A stretch of DNA of 64,000 bases from the NCBI RefSeq assembly GCF_000226115.1, contig NC_016462.1, positions 248,001 to 312,000 of the forward strand. The letters run 5' to 3'. Positions 1-12,553 of this stretch are shown in pieces. Every line of letters starts with the position of its first letter. Positions within the stretch are counted from its first letter, which is position 1. The notes beneath the pieces are model-generated. The model was not told the origin of the DNA, made no database searches, and worked only from the letters and a program-made list of their open reading frames with translations. This stretch comes from Thermothielavioides terrestris NRRL 8126. Taxonomy: Eukaryota; Ascomycota; Sordariomycetes; Sordariales; Chaetomiaceae. The translations under genes were made by a program, and so were the position numbers.

Positions 1-670
1 GGATGTAGACCGCCAGGAAGAAGAGGCCCTTGGCGTGTCCGCTTGCCAGCAGATCCTTTGCGCCGGCCCCGACCAGGAGGACGTGGGCAGTACCGAACAC
101 AGCAACGCCCCAGCAGATCAGCTTGAAGCGACCCGTCTTGGCATCGGCGAGCCAGCCGAACACAAGAGGCAACGCGTAGGCAAGCATGCTGAAGGATTGG
201 GTCACGGCATTGGCGACAACGGTCCCCATACCTAGGGCGCCGCCAGTCTCCTGGGTTCCGACCGGCGGCGCGCCATAACCGTTGCCGCCGGGGGGGAGCG
301 GGCGGTTGACATAGTTGCTGATCAAGGGCTGGACGCCGTAGTACGAGGCGCGCTCGCAGAATTCAATGACGCAGATGAGATAAGCGATAATGGGAATGGT
401 GCCAGGCACGCGGCGCAGGACGGCCAGCTCCTCCTCGGTCGGTTTGCCCTCATAATCCTCCTCCATGACAGACGGGTTGAGATACGGCGCATGGCCGTTG
501 CCAGCGGGGGCATGAGGCTGCTTCTCCACGTCGCCCACAGCCTCGGTGGGCGACGCAACTGAGCCGTGGCCGGACGAGGACGGCTTCTCCGCTGCACATG
601 CACAAATGGTAAGTGGGCAAGTTCATACGCTGATCTCGGTCGCCAGATTTGCTTCGGAGCGCTTACCCAT
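1..670 (-). CDS. ptr2: PTR2-type proton/oligopeptide transporter, N-terminal part (runs off the left edge)
   Basis: Plasma-membrane POT/MFS carrier that imports di- and tripeptides with protons. About 197 residues are present. The ATG is at 670-668; the first coding exon is only 4 nt (667-670), then an intron at 592-666 (GTAAGC..GCAG), and exon 2 runs from 591 to the window edge with no stop. The joined start reads MAEKPSSSGHG. A soluble acidic N-terminal region of about 60 residues is followed by the first membrane segment and the family signature FCERASYYGVQ, then by PLVFGWLADAKTGRFK, the conserved loop between the second and third membrane segments. Residues beyond about 197 lie outside the window. 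The family call is firm. The 4-nt exon is inferred from splice signals and phase. Confidence 0.86.
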
Positions 671-3080
671 CTTTTTTTATTAGCCGGTCGGTTGGCTGCG
701 TCGGCGCAGAGTTGGGGAGGTGTGCGAGCCCGGAGTCAAGAGAAGCACACGGGCACGCAGGCTGGGACGGCTACACCACAGAAGTGAGAGGAAGAACGAC
801 AGAGAAACGAGCAGCAGGTTGCAAAGGGCGACCCAAGTTGCCGGGTCAATTGATATATGGACTGGTGGGTACCTCCTGGGTGCGGGTGCTTCGCTCTCGC
901 GTGCAAGTCGTCGTGAAGGGTACGCAGTATTCCGTAGTGCGTTCTGTCAGGGCCACGGTCTCGGGACTGGTGGATACCAAGCGGGCCTGCGTCGCTGTTT
1001 CGAGTTTGGATGGCGACATGTGGAGTGCAAGGGTGGGTAGTGGAGGATTGCGCTACTGGAGGCGGGTGGAAATGCAGCCAAGCCCAGCTGATTTGTGGCG
1101 CCGCGCAAAGTCTTGCCTGCAATCTGGGACCTTACTATCTTGTCCTAGTGTCGTAACGGAGAAGGGATTGTTCCTTCCCTCCTGGGCATTTCGCCCGCAC
1201 ACTCACCGAGGCTATCATGCAGCCCCAAGATGCTTCGGCTGCGCGAGGAGCAAGTAAGGTGCCTGGCTTTGGTCAGGCGCTTCTCAGTGGCACGCTCAAA
1301 GACGCGGTTGTTTGCCCTCCGTCCATTATCCGCCAAAACACCTTTTATGTTCCACACTACGGAATACTTTTCTTCCCTCCCTCTCACGGCAATGCATCAA
1401 CGCTTGTGCAGCGGTGCTGGGCAATAAACAAAAATGGCGACCGTTCTGCCGAAAGTGGTTCGCTGGCGGGGTAATTGCACAGATAGACCACAGCGCCTGG
1501 ATCTGGCCGGACCCAGAGCGCCGACACCGTTCCTGGAACGCTGGTGTTGAGCAGGCATGCTGCCTGGTTGACGCTTACTCAGTACGCAGTGGCTAGAAGA
1601 CGTATTTGTGAACACCTCGTGGAACTTCGGTCGATTGAGGGAACGAACATTCTCGGCGCATCGGATATTGATTCGCTTCCTGGGATCCGCAATGGCGCAA
1701 GATGGGATGCTCCTCCAACTATCGAAATCCACCCGTTGGTTGTTGGCCTGCGGAGCAGCTCCATACACTACTGTGGTATGCATTGTGTCTCTGTGGCCCC
1801 AGCCATATCTCTGTCGAGCCGCGAACCTTCGATTCGCCGTTGGAGAGGGCCAAGGCAGGCGGATACAACGCTCGGGGGAACCTGAACCCGATACGGTCGA
1901 CGGGCGAGTCCCAAGTAGGCAGGTCGCAACAAACCCCAATGCTGGGGAGATCGGCGGTATTCCGCGCAGGTGTTCGCCATGCCGATTTTGCCGCGCCCCC
2001 ATGCCACCCTCCTCCCGAGACAACGCTGCGTCCTCCGTGTCATCTGAGACAACCCAAGATCTTCTTCGCACGAGCGATCGCAGCACTCGAGCGTTCATAA
2101 CATACATAACACGTGAAGTGACGTCGGGAGGCGGAAAGGGTATAGGCTCAACTCTCTGCGCCAAGCTGAGCCGGCGGGATCTTGGCGGCCGCCGTCGCTG
2201 GGCCACGCCACTCCGTCCTATCAATGCCGCGAATTACCTTGGCGCCTTCCCCATCGGGCATCTCTTGGCCGCGCTGGTCCATGTGTCGGGCCGTCCGTTG
2301 GCATTAGCGCGGCACACGACTCCCTTCTCAGCAGAGCAAGGCGCTTGCTGCAACTCGGGTATGTACGGTACAGTACAGTACACACTATCTTATCTTAATT
2401 GCTTACCTACCGGACGCAGTAAGGACTCCAAATAATAGCGCGACAGCGACGAGGAAGTTCCCCCACCGCACCCTTTTCCCCGGGCTTGCCACCTGCTCTC
2501 TCCGGTAAAGGGAGGTGCGTAACTATCCGGAAAGCGTCGGAAGCGCTCGATTGTGGACAGGAGATAACAACGGTAGCAGCCCATGCGGGCGTAAAACCAG
2601 CCCACATTTCTGTCCTAAGTACACTAAGTTCTCACCATGCGAGCCGATGTCACTCCCCGGACCCCGCTAAGCAGGGGTCGTTGTCGATAGTTAGACAAAA
2701 CAGTTTGACAAAACGTTGCGCGCAAGGGATTGCAAATGAAAAGAGTGGGCGCTCCCCATCGTCCTTGCACCTCACGTGTTTAGGTATGTCGTGTCGTTGT
2801 GTTATCTTCCACAGTTCCCTCTCGTGCCTCGTCTGGCTCTATCGGTGATAGTTTCGCATATTATCGCATGACAGGACACGAAAGATGTCGAGGATAACGC
2901 AGGCATCGGACTCTCAGCGGCTCTGACCACCCTACATAAATCCACTATCGTTTATTGTGGAACTCAACTCCCACCCGAGTGCTCTAAGCATCCGCATATT
3001 CCCTGGATCCCATCTCGAGCCGCGGTCCCCCAAGGTGCTTCCTAGGGCCGTAACTCATCCTTTCACACTCTCGCGGTCGC
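671..3080. other. Intergenic, no supported gene
   Basis: This 2.4-kb stretch separates the transporter start from the protease stop. Long overlapping ORFs on both strands, such as 1397-2224 minus and 1608-2435 plus, have no recognisable domain, have unbiased composition and mirror each other, as expected by chance in GC-rich DNA. The part next to 670 must hold the transporter promoter. Confidence 0.6.
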
Positions 3081-4515
3081 TCACTTGGCCAGCGGCTTCT
3101 GGGCCCACCCAATAGTTGGCGGGCTCCCGCCGTTGAACACCACGAACGCCGCCTTCAACGCCACGTCCCCGAATATGTTGATGCCGACCCCGCTGCTGCT
3201 TTGCAGCCCGCCGAAGCACGTGGACGACCCGGGCGTGATGGGCGCGTAGTTGATGTACGCCGACGGGATCGTGATCCTCGCGTCGGCGACGCCAAACGTG
3301 AAGGAGGGCAGCGACGAGCTGCAAGGGAACACGTAGCCGCCGTAGGTCCGGCTGTTGGTGGCTCCCTCGACCTGGCGGTAGTACGCGGTCACGATGGCGG
3401 TTGGCAGATATAGCAGGGATGTACCCGTGTCGGCGATGCCCGTAATCGCCGAAGCGCTGAATTTGCCGGAGCCGATCGCATAGCCCGAGGAGTTGAAGGC
3501 CCAATACCCGGGATCCGGGTTCACGGGCACGTACGTGATCTCGCCCGAGTACTTCGCCTTGTCGACAAAGCCGAAGTCGTAGGTACCCGCTGCGCCGAAC
3601 GGCCACACCCAGGCCGAGTCAGATAATAGATCCCGACGTTTGCTGAAAGTGCAGCGATCAAGGCCCAAAAAGCGAGAAAAAAAATAACAAAGAAAGAAAA
3701 GTAAAAAGAAAGAAAGGGAAAAAAAAAACTGTACCAGCTCCGTGTTTCAGGTCGGCCGTGAAGACCGGGCTGTCGAGCCCCGACTTGACGTTGTCGAAGA
3801 AGGTCAACTGGCTCTTCGGGCTGACGGTGTTCAGCGTGCTGAAGCCAAGGCCGATCAGGCCGTCGACGTGGGTCTCTCGGGTGAAGCTGGCCGAAACTTG
3901 CTGGGCGCACTGGACGGCCTGTTTCTCAGCCGTCAGGCCGCCCACGGTGAAGTTGTCTATGTACACGTTGCCCCTGGAGGCGGAGCCGTCGCCGTAGGTG
4001 ATGCTCCAGGTGTGGCCTTCGAGCAGCTTGGCGGTGCTGGACTTGTTGGGCGAGTAGATCTGCTGACCGTGAATCTGCGAAGGGGGCGTGTGGCTCGAGA
4101 AGACCCAGAGATCGGACGAGCCCGTGTCGACGTCGAGCTCGAGCGTTTGCGGCGGCGTGCCGATCGTGACGGGCGTGATGTATGCCTGGTCGCTCTCGTC
4201 GATAGGCTCGGCTGCGGCGCTGCCCGTGGCGCGCTTCACCTCGGCCGCGTAAAGCGCGTCGGTGTGGGCCACGGCCTTGACAAGGTCGTCGGGCACCGGG
4301 GCGCCGTACTTCAGATACGTCCGGTAGACGGACCGGGCGCCGTTGAAACGGTATCGAGGACGGCGAACCTGCTTCAGCGAGGCCGTGCCGCTGCCGCGGT
4401 TGGCGCTGTCTCCATGTGCTTGTGCGAGACTGGTTGTCCCGATTCTCGGGGGCAGCGCCGAGGCCAGGCCCAGGGCCGCAAGTTCGGCAGCGAACACGAG
4501 GTTGGTGACAATCAT
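3081..4515 (-). CDS. Secreted pepsin-like aspartic protease (family A1, endothiapepsin/penicillopepsin type)
   Basis: Extracellular acid endopeptidase. Exons are 3735-4515 and 3589-3081 (429 aa), joined across a 145-nt pyrimidine-rich intron (donor GTACAG, acceptor GCGCAG) so that DLKHGA continues into AGTYDFGF, which matches the family. The N-terminus has a hydrophobic signal stretch ending near residue 20, then a basic propeptide to about residue 100. The catalytic aspartates are D130 in LDVDTGSSDLW and D314 in IADTGTSLLYLP. The flap tyrosine is in SITYGDGS, and the C-terminal half has the usual Cys pair (PCSS..STCFGG). Length is normal for a preproenzyme. It reads as intact. Neighbours are unrelated. 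Confidence 0.93.
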
Positions 4516-6315
4516 GATGACTACCTGCGGCCAGTGTCCGGAATGGATACGAACGTTATGGCCGAGGCAGGGGAAGAGGGGAACTTAAAGATGGAGATGG
4601 GAGTTTCAGGACACCTCGGGCGACAGAGCAGATTGAGCCAAAGTGCTGCCGCAGTCAGTATGGTGACCAGCGGCGAGTCACTCTCTCCTATTATCTGGTT
4701 CGGCGTCGAAGCACTGCCGGGCCAGGAGCGGCTTTATCTACCGTCTTGGGCCGGCCCTTCGCGTCGGAGCAATATCGACCGGGATGGCGATACCAACCCC
4801 CGTGAGCACGAACGGCGGAGCCGTCCCTGCATAGTAGGTAGACGCATGAGGGTCCGCCCATGTCCCGTTCCTGAAAGATAACACTAAACGCGATCTTCGA
4901 ATGACATATCGTGACCAGGCCCTTCGGTCCCCACTGGTTGCCCCGGCGGCGAGACAACTGGGCGGGCAGCAGAGTGTGATCCATGGCCGCGCGAGAGGAA
5001 CTGTATGCCTCCGCATTGGGAGACGTCCCGGCCGTCTGATCGGCGGCCACTTCCCGGTTGCTCCGTTGCGAACGTTGGCCATCGTTGTGCAGGTGATGGT
5101 CCGGATCAGGTATATCGCTGCTCGACAATGCAGCCCCGGATCGACACGTCGACGTGATGGGGTGGGCAATGGAAATGAGGTGCTCCTGCGTGATAGCGCG
5201 GGCGGCGAATGGACGCTCTGGGACATAGATTGCTTTCCTTTTCACACCCGCCCGACGTCGCCTTGCTTCGGCAATTTTATCCAGATAGCCGTCCATGTCG
5301 GGTTTGCAGGCTGCTGATCACGGCTGCCATGGAGCGAATACTGCCGCCCAATATGTGTAACTTTAACTCCCTCAAGCGGCACTGCTTGAGCCATATCATA
5401 CACTGGTCTTGGCTTTGTCTTGTCTAGAGAGCCAAGACCCCGTTTTGCGGCATTTGCAAGCCGCAGTGCCTGCCTGGATAATGGGTATCAACACCACAGG
5501 AAGCGATCAGCTGCAGTGCAGATCGAGTCGCATGACCTCTCAAGCCCCCGTTGTTTGTTATTCTGACACAGCAACGATCTATGCCGCACGGTTGCCTCCT
5601 GGCCCATCTCGCCAGCGGCCGAGCCGCCGAAATATCTACCTAATCAGAGCCGATGAGTTGACAGAGCGTTGGCGACCGAAGAGGTGCAGTACAACGAATC
5701 CTAGCGCGTAGGCCAGCATAAGATCAGCACCCATGGCACTTGGTGGGATGTAAAATCAAGGCAGACATGAATTAATAGGCCAGGTAGTCTCAATATGTGC
5801 TACCCTGCTATGGAAAACTCCCATCCCCTCAATCCCGCAATGAACACCGGGCATAACCCTCGGATGATCAGCGTTCTCTTGGCCTATACACCAGATAGTC
5901 CGCCAATCGTACACTCCCAGCATGTCTCACGGAGGTCCTCTTCTACTGCACAGTACACAGAAGCCAGCTTCATCGTCTTCACAAGATCGAGTCCGTTGTC
6001 GGCCGGTCACGGCCCGCCTCCCAACCAGGCCCTTCGCTCCTCGGAATCGCGCACCCGATTCTCCGACACCGAACACCCTCCCCCCCGCTCACCCCCCTTC
6101 CTTTTCTTCTTTTTTTTTTTCTCTTTTCTTTCTTTTTTTCGAACCAAAAGCTGCCACGGTCACTCATCGGCCCACTTGTTTCTCCTTGTCCAGCGCAGCC
6201 GGGGCACGACCGCATTCTTGTCCACCTCGCGCAAGCGCATCTCCCGCGCGCATGCCACGCGTGGTAACTGCACAATGCTCGGCTCTTGCTCTTCGTAACG
6301 GGGCGGTTGCGGGTC
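4516..6315. other. Intergenic, no supported gene
   Basis: This 1.8-kb stretch lies between the protease start and the striatin stop. A 201-codon ORF at 4691-5296 on the minus strand starts with a true ATG but shows no domain, signal or membrane segment. A long pyrimidine tract (about 6098-6140) lies just past the striatin stop and probably belongs to its 3' region. Confidence 0.55.
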
Positions 6316-9130
6316 CTACCGCGCAAATACCTTCACCACTCCGTCACCGCCGGCGCTGACCACCCACCGGCCGTCCTGGCTCCAGACGACGGTGCAGACG
6401 CCCTCGCCGCGCATGACGCGATGGCTGGTGATCTCTTGCGTGCATGACCGCTTCTCGAGGGACCAGAACCGCAGCGAGGCGTCGTGGCCCGCGCTGACCA
6501 GCTCCCGACCATCAGGGCTGAGCGAAAGGCTCGATATCGAGGCTGGATGGGCAACCATGTTGTATGTGCATTGGCCTGCAGGCAAGATTTGGTTATTAGC
6601 TTGGCTCTTTTTGCGAAAAAGAAAAAGGCAAACGCCACTGGGACAAGCCGGGGCGCAACAAACGTACCGCTGTTAGCATCGAAGAATCTGACGTAGCAGT
6701 CCTCGTGGCCCGAGATGACTACACCCTCAACCCCAGATCCAGCCATAGCCCGGCCGCCGCCGGTGGGCCCTCCGCCGCCGGTGTCCTCTTCACCCACGCC
6801 CTGATGAGGCTGGTCCAATCCAACGGTAGTGGCCACCACTGCGTTCACGCTGGTTGATATCGTGCCGTCGTAGGTTTCCAGACTCGCCATCGCTCCGATC
6901 TCTTCGCCGGACCGCGTGTCGTAGACAATTATGGCGGCATCTGAATAGCTGACCACGAACGTCTCGCCGTTGGGGCTCAGGGGCGTGATGCACGTGGGGC
7001 TCGCCTTGGAGTTCCGGCGCGAGATGGTGTGGATAAGCGTGTGGTGGAACGGAGAGTTGGAGGCTGTCGTGGGCTGCGGCGTGTTGGGGAACGCCGAGCC
7101 GGAGCTCATCGAGTTTCCGCGTACACGGCCGCCCTGCGCCCGGCGGCCCCCGGCGGGTTGGGGAGAGGTGAGCTGCGGCGGCGAGCTGACCGCCCACACC
7201 TTCACCGTCCCGTCTGCTGCTCCTGATATGAGCAGGATGCGGTCTGGCGTCCCGTACGTGTTGGATTGACCGAAGATGGTACCCAGGTTGGTGGGAAGGA
7301 CGCACAGCGCCCAAACGGCGTCTGTATGCCCGTCCAGCGTCGCCTTGGGGTCTACCCTCCCCCGCTCCCAAACCCGAATCGTTGCATCTTGCCCGCCAGA
7401 GAAAATCCAGCCGTCGCCCTGCGCACGCCCCCCCGTCGAGAAGTTCGGTGAGGGCGACCAAGATGTGAGCGAGAGCACCGCCCCGGTATGGCCACGGTGC
7501 GTAAAATCGGCGGTGACGTCGAGATCAGAGCCACTTGTACCCACGTGGCCAGGGTGTCGATCTGGGATGTGGAAGCGTTTGATCGTCCCGTCGTCTCCGG
7601 CGGTGCAGATCTCGGGCTCACCGGGGCTGCCGCCCCCAGAGAAGATCACGGTCCGCACCGTGTCCAAATGGCCCCGCAGGCCAAACCGGAGCTTGAAGCT
7701 GCTGCTCTCGGCCTTGGGGCCCAGCGCATGGAGGGACAGCTCGTGTTCTGCGCTCCTCCTACGGGCCATCGAACTCGAGTTCTTTCTCCGGTGCGAGAGC
7801 GATGCGCGGTTTGGCGACCTCGGGATGTTCTCGGCTGTGGGGAACACATCGGTGTCTGGGCGGTTGGCTGAGACCTGCTGCGGCGGGTTGGGCGAAGCGG
7901 AATCCGGGAAGTTGGCGTCGTTGAAGTCCCAGCTCTCTGGCTCGGATACGCTACGTTGCTCGGCGCCATCTCCCTTGTCATCGCTGCTACTGAGATGCTT
8001 CGACTCACTGGTTGGCTCGGGGCCCACATCCGTCCCTGCTTTCCCAGGCGCCGGCGCATGGGGCGGCCATTCGCTGTTGTGGCCGTATGCCATGGGAGAC
8101 GGCTCGGTATTTGAGGTGCGGACCATCGGCACGGACTGGGCATCAAGCGGCTTGGCGGATAAGTTGGACGGGGCTGATTGTGCTGGCGCCTGGTTGTTCA
8201 AAGCCGGAGCAGATCGGGATTGCGCGGCAAGATAGTCTCGGACGTGATTTTGCTGTTGTTGCGGCGGCGGCGGTGGCGGCTGCTGCTGCTGCGGCGGAGG
8301 CGGATGCTGTTGCAGATGCTGCTGCTGCTGCTGTTGTTGTTGCCGTAGTCCCTGGTGGTAGGATTGATCCACAAGTGGCTGGCCGAACGCATCGCTTTCC
8401 CGGAGATCCTCGATCACGGGTAGAGGTGGCGACTCTCTCGGGGGCATCGGATTCGCAGGCGTTATCATCAGGTAGGTGAACTCGGCCTGGCACTGGTCGA
8501 GGAAGGCCTTTAGCTCATTCCGCGAGGCTTCTTCGTCAGCAAGACCGGCCTCTAGGGCGCCGGCCTCGATCGCGGCGCCATTAGGCTTCTCCAACGACGC
8601 TGCATGTGCACAGAAAGTATGTCAGCACATGTGATCCGCCACCAAGCCAAGCTCTAAAGCGGTTCAGGGCGGGGAACTCACGCCGCAGTTTCTCCTGAAG
8701 CAATGCCGCACGGTCGGGCCTGGTCACCGCATCGGCCTTCCCATCGGACTTCAACAGAGCAGCCTGCTCCTTGACCTTCTTCTCAAGGATTGCGACGTAC
8801 TTTTTCAATGCCTTTTGCGTCGCGTCTGCCCTCCGCGCTTGTCCCTCGAGGCTGGCTATCCTGCTCTTCATCTCCTGCCTCTCGATCTCCCAGGCATTGC
8901 GGTCGCGTTCGTGACGGTGCCATTCGGTCTGGAGAAAGCGCATGACACCTATGGGCGCGTGCTGTCAGCTACGGAATGCCACCGTCGTCTCTTCAAGGGT
9001 CTCCCCCCCCGTCGCTGCACCGACCTTGGAGGGTGTACTCGGTGGTTGCGGGTTGGTTGGCATTGCCTGCCATGATGCCGCCCGTCTCCTGCACGCCGCC
9101 GCCTACCCCGCTCCCTCCGTTTGTGCCCAT
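6316..9130 (-). CDS. pro11: Striatin homologue (PRO11-type), STRIPAK scaffold with WD40 repeats
   Basis: Scaffold of the striatin-interacting phosphatase and kinase complex, which binds PP2A, MOB/phocein and kinases. In filamentous fungi it is needed for hyphal fusion and fruiting-body development (family knowledge). Four exons: 9130-9025, 8948-8682, 8599-6668 and 6575-6316, giving 854 aa. Conserved residues run across the joins: [27 protein letters not shown] and DANSGQCTYN. The N-terminal striatin domain (about 30-60) leads into a coiled coil (to about 115). Next comes a low-complexity linker with a Gln/Pro run near residues 205-240, then WD40 repeats from about 430 to the C-terminus, ending in [11 protein letters not shown]. 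The start gives a Gly-rich N-terminus before the conserved block. The Gln tract is CAG/CAA-encoded and may vary in length between strains. Confidence 0.93.
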
Positions 9131-9809
9131 GGCGCGGCGTCCCGCCCTCTAGACGTCGGAAGACCGGCGACGGCTCAATGTGGCCATGGACGGGCCGAAG
9201 CGCGGCGATGACGGCAGGGGCAGACAGAGAGAGCTGGCCGATGCTCTCGAGTGCAGACGCCGCAGTCCTTCTTCCAACGGGCGCAAAGTAGTCGGATGAG
9301 CAAGGGCAACGAAGCACGCACGCGGAAGTCGCGAGAGAACAAGCTTGCAGACACAGTTGAGTCGATGATCGTTGTGGCGGGAGGATTTTTTTTTCCCCCT
9401 GTACTCTTCGTCTTGCAGCTGGGCGGCAATGCTTGCCTCTGCTTGGTTGCTTGGTGATGCTGCTCTGGGAAACGGGAAACGGGGGCAGCTGTCTGGGCCC
9501 ACTTATTGTTGGCACGGCTGTCGAATCACAGTCCGACTTTACGAAGTGAGCTGCCTCGCAATGAGGTTGCAAGGCATCCGCGCCTGCTTTCTCGTGTGAC
9601 CGCTGCCATGGCCCGTGCGGTCGGCTGGGAGTGCAATGCCGCAACGGGATGCTTCCAGGTCCAGTTGCATCATGCAGTACCTACCGGCCGGTAAATCAAC
9701 AGCAGGCCATCAACAGCAGGCCCGCGCATGCGAGATCCTCTCTCCCGCCTCTCCCTCCGGACCATGTGACGCCCTACCGTTCCAGCTAATGTTATAATCC
9801 CGGCCGACT
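9131..9809. other. Intergenic: striatin promoter and rad14 3' side
   Basis: This 679-bp stretch lies between two minus-strand genes. A T-rich run at about 9385-9395 is the only visible low-complexity feature. No ORF here looks coding. Confidence 0.5.
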
Positions 9810-11144
9810 TCACAGCTCTAGCTCCTCAACCTCCATCCCGCAAGTCAAGCAGGTCTTGACCGTCAGCCCTTCCGCGTTTTCCACGGTCCGGCCCCATTCG
9901 TGGACGTGTTTCCCTCCGCCGCCGACTGCGTCTCCGAATTTGGCCGCTTTCCCTCCACTCCCAGCTGGCCCGGCAGCAGCGCTCCCGGCCTTGGCATTGT
10001 TTCGCCGGAACGCCTCTGTCCTGGTCTTACGCTTCAGGTCCAGGAGCTTCTCCCTGAACTTGGCCTCCTTACGCCTCTTCTTGTTTGCCTCGCGCTTCTC
10101 GAACTCGGCGTCCAGCGCCTCGGGTGAGCCCCACTTGTGGTTGAAGGCGTAGTCCTCGACTTGGTACCGTAGAAAGAGCATCATGTCGTGCCAGTGCGAC
10201 TTGTGCGGATTGGGTTTGGACAGGTGTGGAAGCAGTTCTTCGTCTCGCAACTCCGCTGTGAAGGGATCTTTTGGTTAGCCCGCGGAGGGAGCGCTCGTTG
10301 CTCGGGTACGAGGTAACACTCACGGTCTGTCAACAAGTAGTCCTCCTTGCATTCCGTCTTGGTGAGCAAGCTGTACTTTTCCGGGTATTTCTCTTTGCAG
10401 GAGTTGCACACGGCACAGCCGAACACCTCCTCCCAGACGAAGTCGATCTCCACGGTGCGGCACTCCCTGCATCGTTTCCGCGACTTCTCGTCCGCGAGGT
10501 CGCTCAAGCCTGGCTCGAACGGGCCGGCCTTGTTGCGTTGCAACTTCCTGATCAGCTGCATCCGCTCCCACTCGGCGGCCGTCATGTGTGCTGGCTTCTG
10601 CTCCGACCCGGGCGCGCCGGACCCGGGTCCAGTGGACATGCTCTTATTCCATGGATCATCCTCCGTGCTCAAGAAGCCCCCCTTGGTGTCGGTCATGGCA
10701 CTGAAGTTGTAGTCGACATACTTGCTAAACTTGCGGGAGATGGGGCGTAGATCGTTGGCCCCGGCACCGCCGTCGTCTTTCGAAGGAGCCGAGCGTGCAT
10801 CTCGGTTCGTCGTAGGTATCTCGCTTCGTGATATGGATGTGTACGGTCGCTTCCTACCTGCCGGCCCCCCTAGCTGGATATCGTCGGTCGCAATGAAGCC
10901 GGACGCTGTTCGTGGTTCGGGAGGGACGCCGGCGGATCGTTGCTCTGCTTCGCGCTGGCCGCGGATGGCCTTCGCTCGCAGGCGCGACTCTTCCTGCAGA
11001 GTTAACGCGGTCAGCATGGTACAAAGACACGATCGGAGACGACAGTGCACCCACTATCCGTCGAGTGACCTCGGGCGTTGGCGGAGATGGCGGCCGTCTC
11101 AATTCTGATGTTGCTTGCGTTGGTGGGGTACTTTGCCGCTCCAT
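9810..11144 (-). CDS. rad14: Rad14/XPA, DNA damage recognition protein of nucleotide excision repair
   Basis: Nuclear zinc-finger protein that verifies bulky lesions and organises the excision repair complex. Three exons: 11144-11055, 10993-10324 and 10255-9810, giving 401 aa; introns are 61 and 68 nt and the total is 402 codons. The XPA zinc finger is C195-x2-C198-x17-C216-x2-C219 (CREC..CNSC). The XPA DNA-binding domain follows (KYSLLTKTECKEDYLLTD, then PELRDEELLPHL and KSHWHDMMLFLRYQVEDYA). A basic helical region (FEKREANKKRRKEAKFREK) and a Gly/Ala-rich linker come next. The extreme C-terminus carries a CLTCGMEVEEL motif, seen in fungal homologues. The start exon encodes a short Thr/Pro-rich lead before the basic stretch. 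It reads as intact. Confidence 0.95.
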
Positions 11145-11776
11145 TGCGAGGGCGGGGGGATGTCCGGCTCAGCCTGATCCGGAAGTTACTCAGATGCCAA
11201 AGTTGGGCCCCACGCTGTAACAACTCGGGATGTTGGAAGATTGGCGGAAGGATGTTGCAGAGCGCAAGTGGCTGTGAACAGGGGCCGTAAGATGATCAGA
11301 GCCCCGCAACGATCTGGAACGTCAAAGCCGGAAATCCAGGCAGCAGGCCAAGCCAAGACCGCAATCTGGATCGCCCGGATCCGGGGTACCGCAGCGGTCG
11401 AGTTGCTAACAAGACGGAAACGCCGCGAGCATTCGAGAATGGTACCGGCATGCGAACCCCGTATATTGTCAGTCTTGAGTTTCTGGGCTTCACATGGTCG
11501 CGGGCTATGCGGACTTCTTGCGGACGAGGGTCGCACCATTATGTAACGTTATGTGCAACCCACCTATTTATTATTGAAGAAGTGACCTTGTCCAGAAACG
11601 TGCGATGCTTGGATTCCCGACAGGACTCGCTTCATTGACTACCCTCCGAGTCCGTTGCTCCGGGTACCCGTCTTTCCTTCCGTCTATTACCCTTGTTGTC
11701 AGGATGTCCGCAACACCTAGCAGAGACACTGCACATATTCCCCAGCACCCATGCAGCCAGATTATGGACATGCAGT
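11145..11776. other. Intergenic: rad14 promoter side
   Basis: This 632-bp stretch holds the rad14 upstream region and the pho88 3' side. I see no coding signal, repeat or RNA gene. Confidence 0.5.
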
Positions 11777-12553
11777 TTACTCTTCCTTCACGCCGCCGCG
11801 GCCGGCACGCTCGGCAGACTCGACCGCCTTCTTGTCGGCTTGCGCAGGACCACTCTGCAGCCCGCTCATGAAACCGGCAGCTTGCTTGAAGGGCCTCTTC
11901 AGATCGCCAGAGGCTGGTTGGCCCCAGATGTGAATCTTGGTCAGGTTTGCCTCGAGCGCGCCCTTGAGCGGGATGATGCTCTGGATGAGCAGCGGGTTCG
12001 TGTACTTGAAGTAGAGGTGCATGACGGCCATCATAAGCACACCCATGCCCTGCGCGCGGATGAGGTTCTTCAGCTGGCCGATGTCGTATGCGTGGACCGT
12101 CGTGGTGACGAGCTTGCCCTCCTCGCTTGAGCCCAGTGGCGCCGGCTCGACGTACTTGAGCGTGGTCATATCTGGCAGCAGCAGACTGGTGGTTAGGCTT
12201 CGCGGCTCCATGCACTGAACGGGTTCTTGCGTCCACTGTGCGCAAGGTCGCGCCTGGGAGCACGGATAAGGAGCGCCTATAACATACCCTTCTTCTTGTC
12301 GATCACGACCTTGATGTAAAGGTAGATGCCCAGAATGATGAGGTTGCTTGCGACGTATGCGGCCCGGCAAAGGTTGAGAACTGTGGGATCATCGAAAGGG
12401 ATCTTCTTGGCGACCTGCATCATGCCGAGGATGATGATCAGGTTTGTTCTGCGACAGAATCAATGTTAGCAACCTGCGGCCAGCTATTTCGAAGTGCTCT
12501 TTTTCTCTACGCGAGCTCGCGTGTCCTCACATTTGCGGGCTGAGGCCGGCCAT
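11777..12553 (-). CDS. pho88: Pho88/Snd3 family ER membrane protein
   Basis: ER membrane protein first linked to phosphate uptake and now known as Snd3, part of the SRP-independent SND targeting route (family knowledge). Three exons: 12553-12531 (23 nt), 12448-12288 and 12171-11777, giving 192 aa. The joined N-terminus, MAGLSPQITNLIII, and the next blocks (GMMQVAKKIPFDDPTVLN, LKYVEPAPLGSSEEGKLVTT) align well with yeast Pho88. Two hydrophobic segments lie at about residues 8-25 and 35-55. A longer amphipathic part with FKYTNPLLIQSIIPLK follows, and the family C-terminus (KKAVESAERAGRGGVKEE) is present. Length matches yeast (188 aa). Confidence 0.95.

Noticed and set aside
1397..2435. Two 275-codon ORFs on opposite strands (1397-2224 minus, 1608-2435 plus)
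   Set aside because: They overlap, mirror each other in GC-rich DNA, and show no domain, signal or codon-biased stretch. One of them uses no recognisable conserved motif at all.
3742..4881. 379-codon plus-strand ORF opposite the aspartic protease
   Set aside because: Antisense shadow; it runs across the protease start with no independent evidence.
4691..5296. 201-codon minus-strand ORF with a real ATG
   Set aside because: No family, membrane segment or signal; composition looks random and overlapping ORFs exist in other frames.
7276..8235. 319-codon plus-strand ORF opposite striatin
   Set aside because: Antisense shadow of the striatin coding exon.
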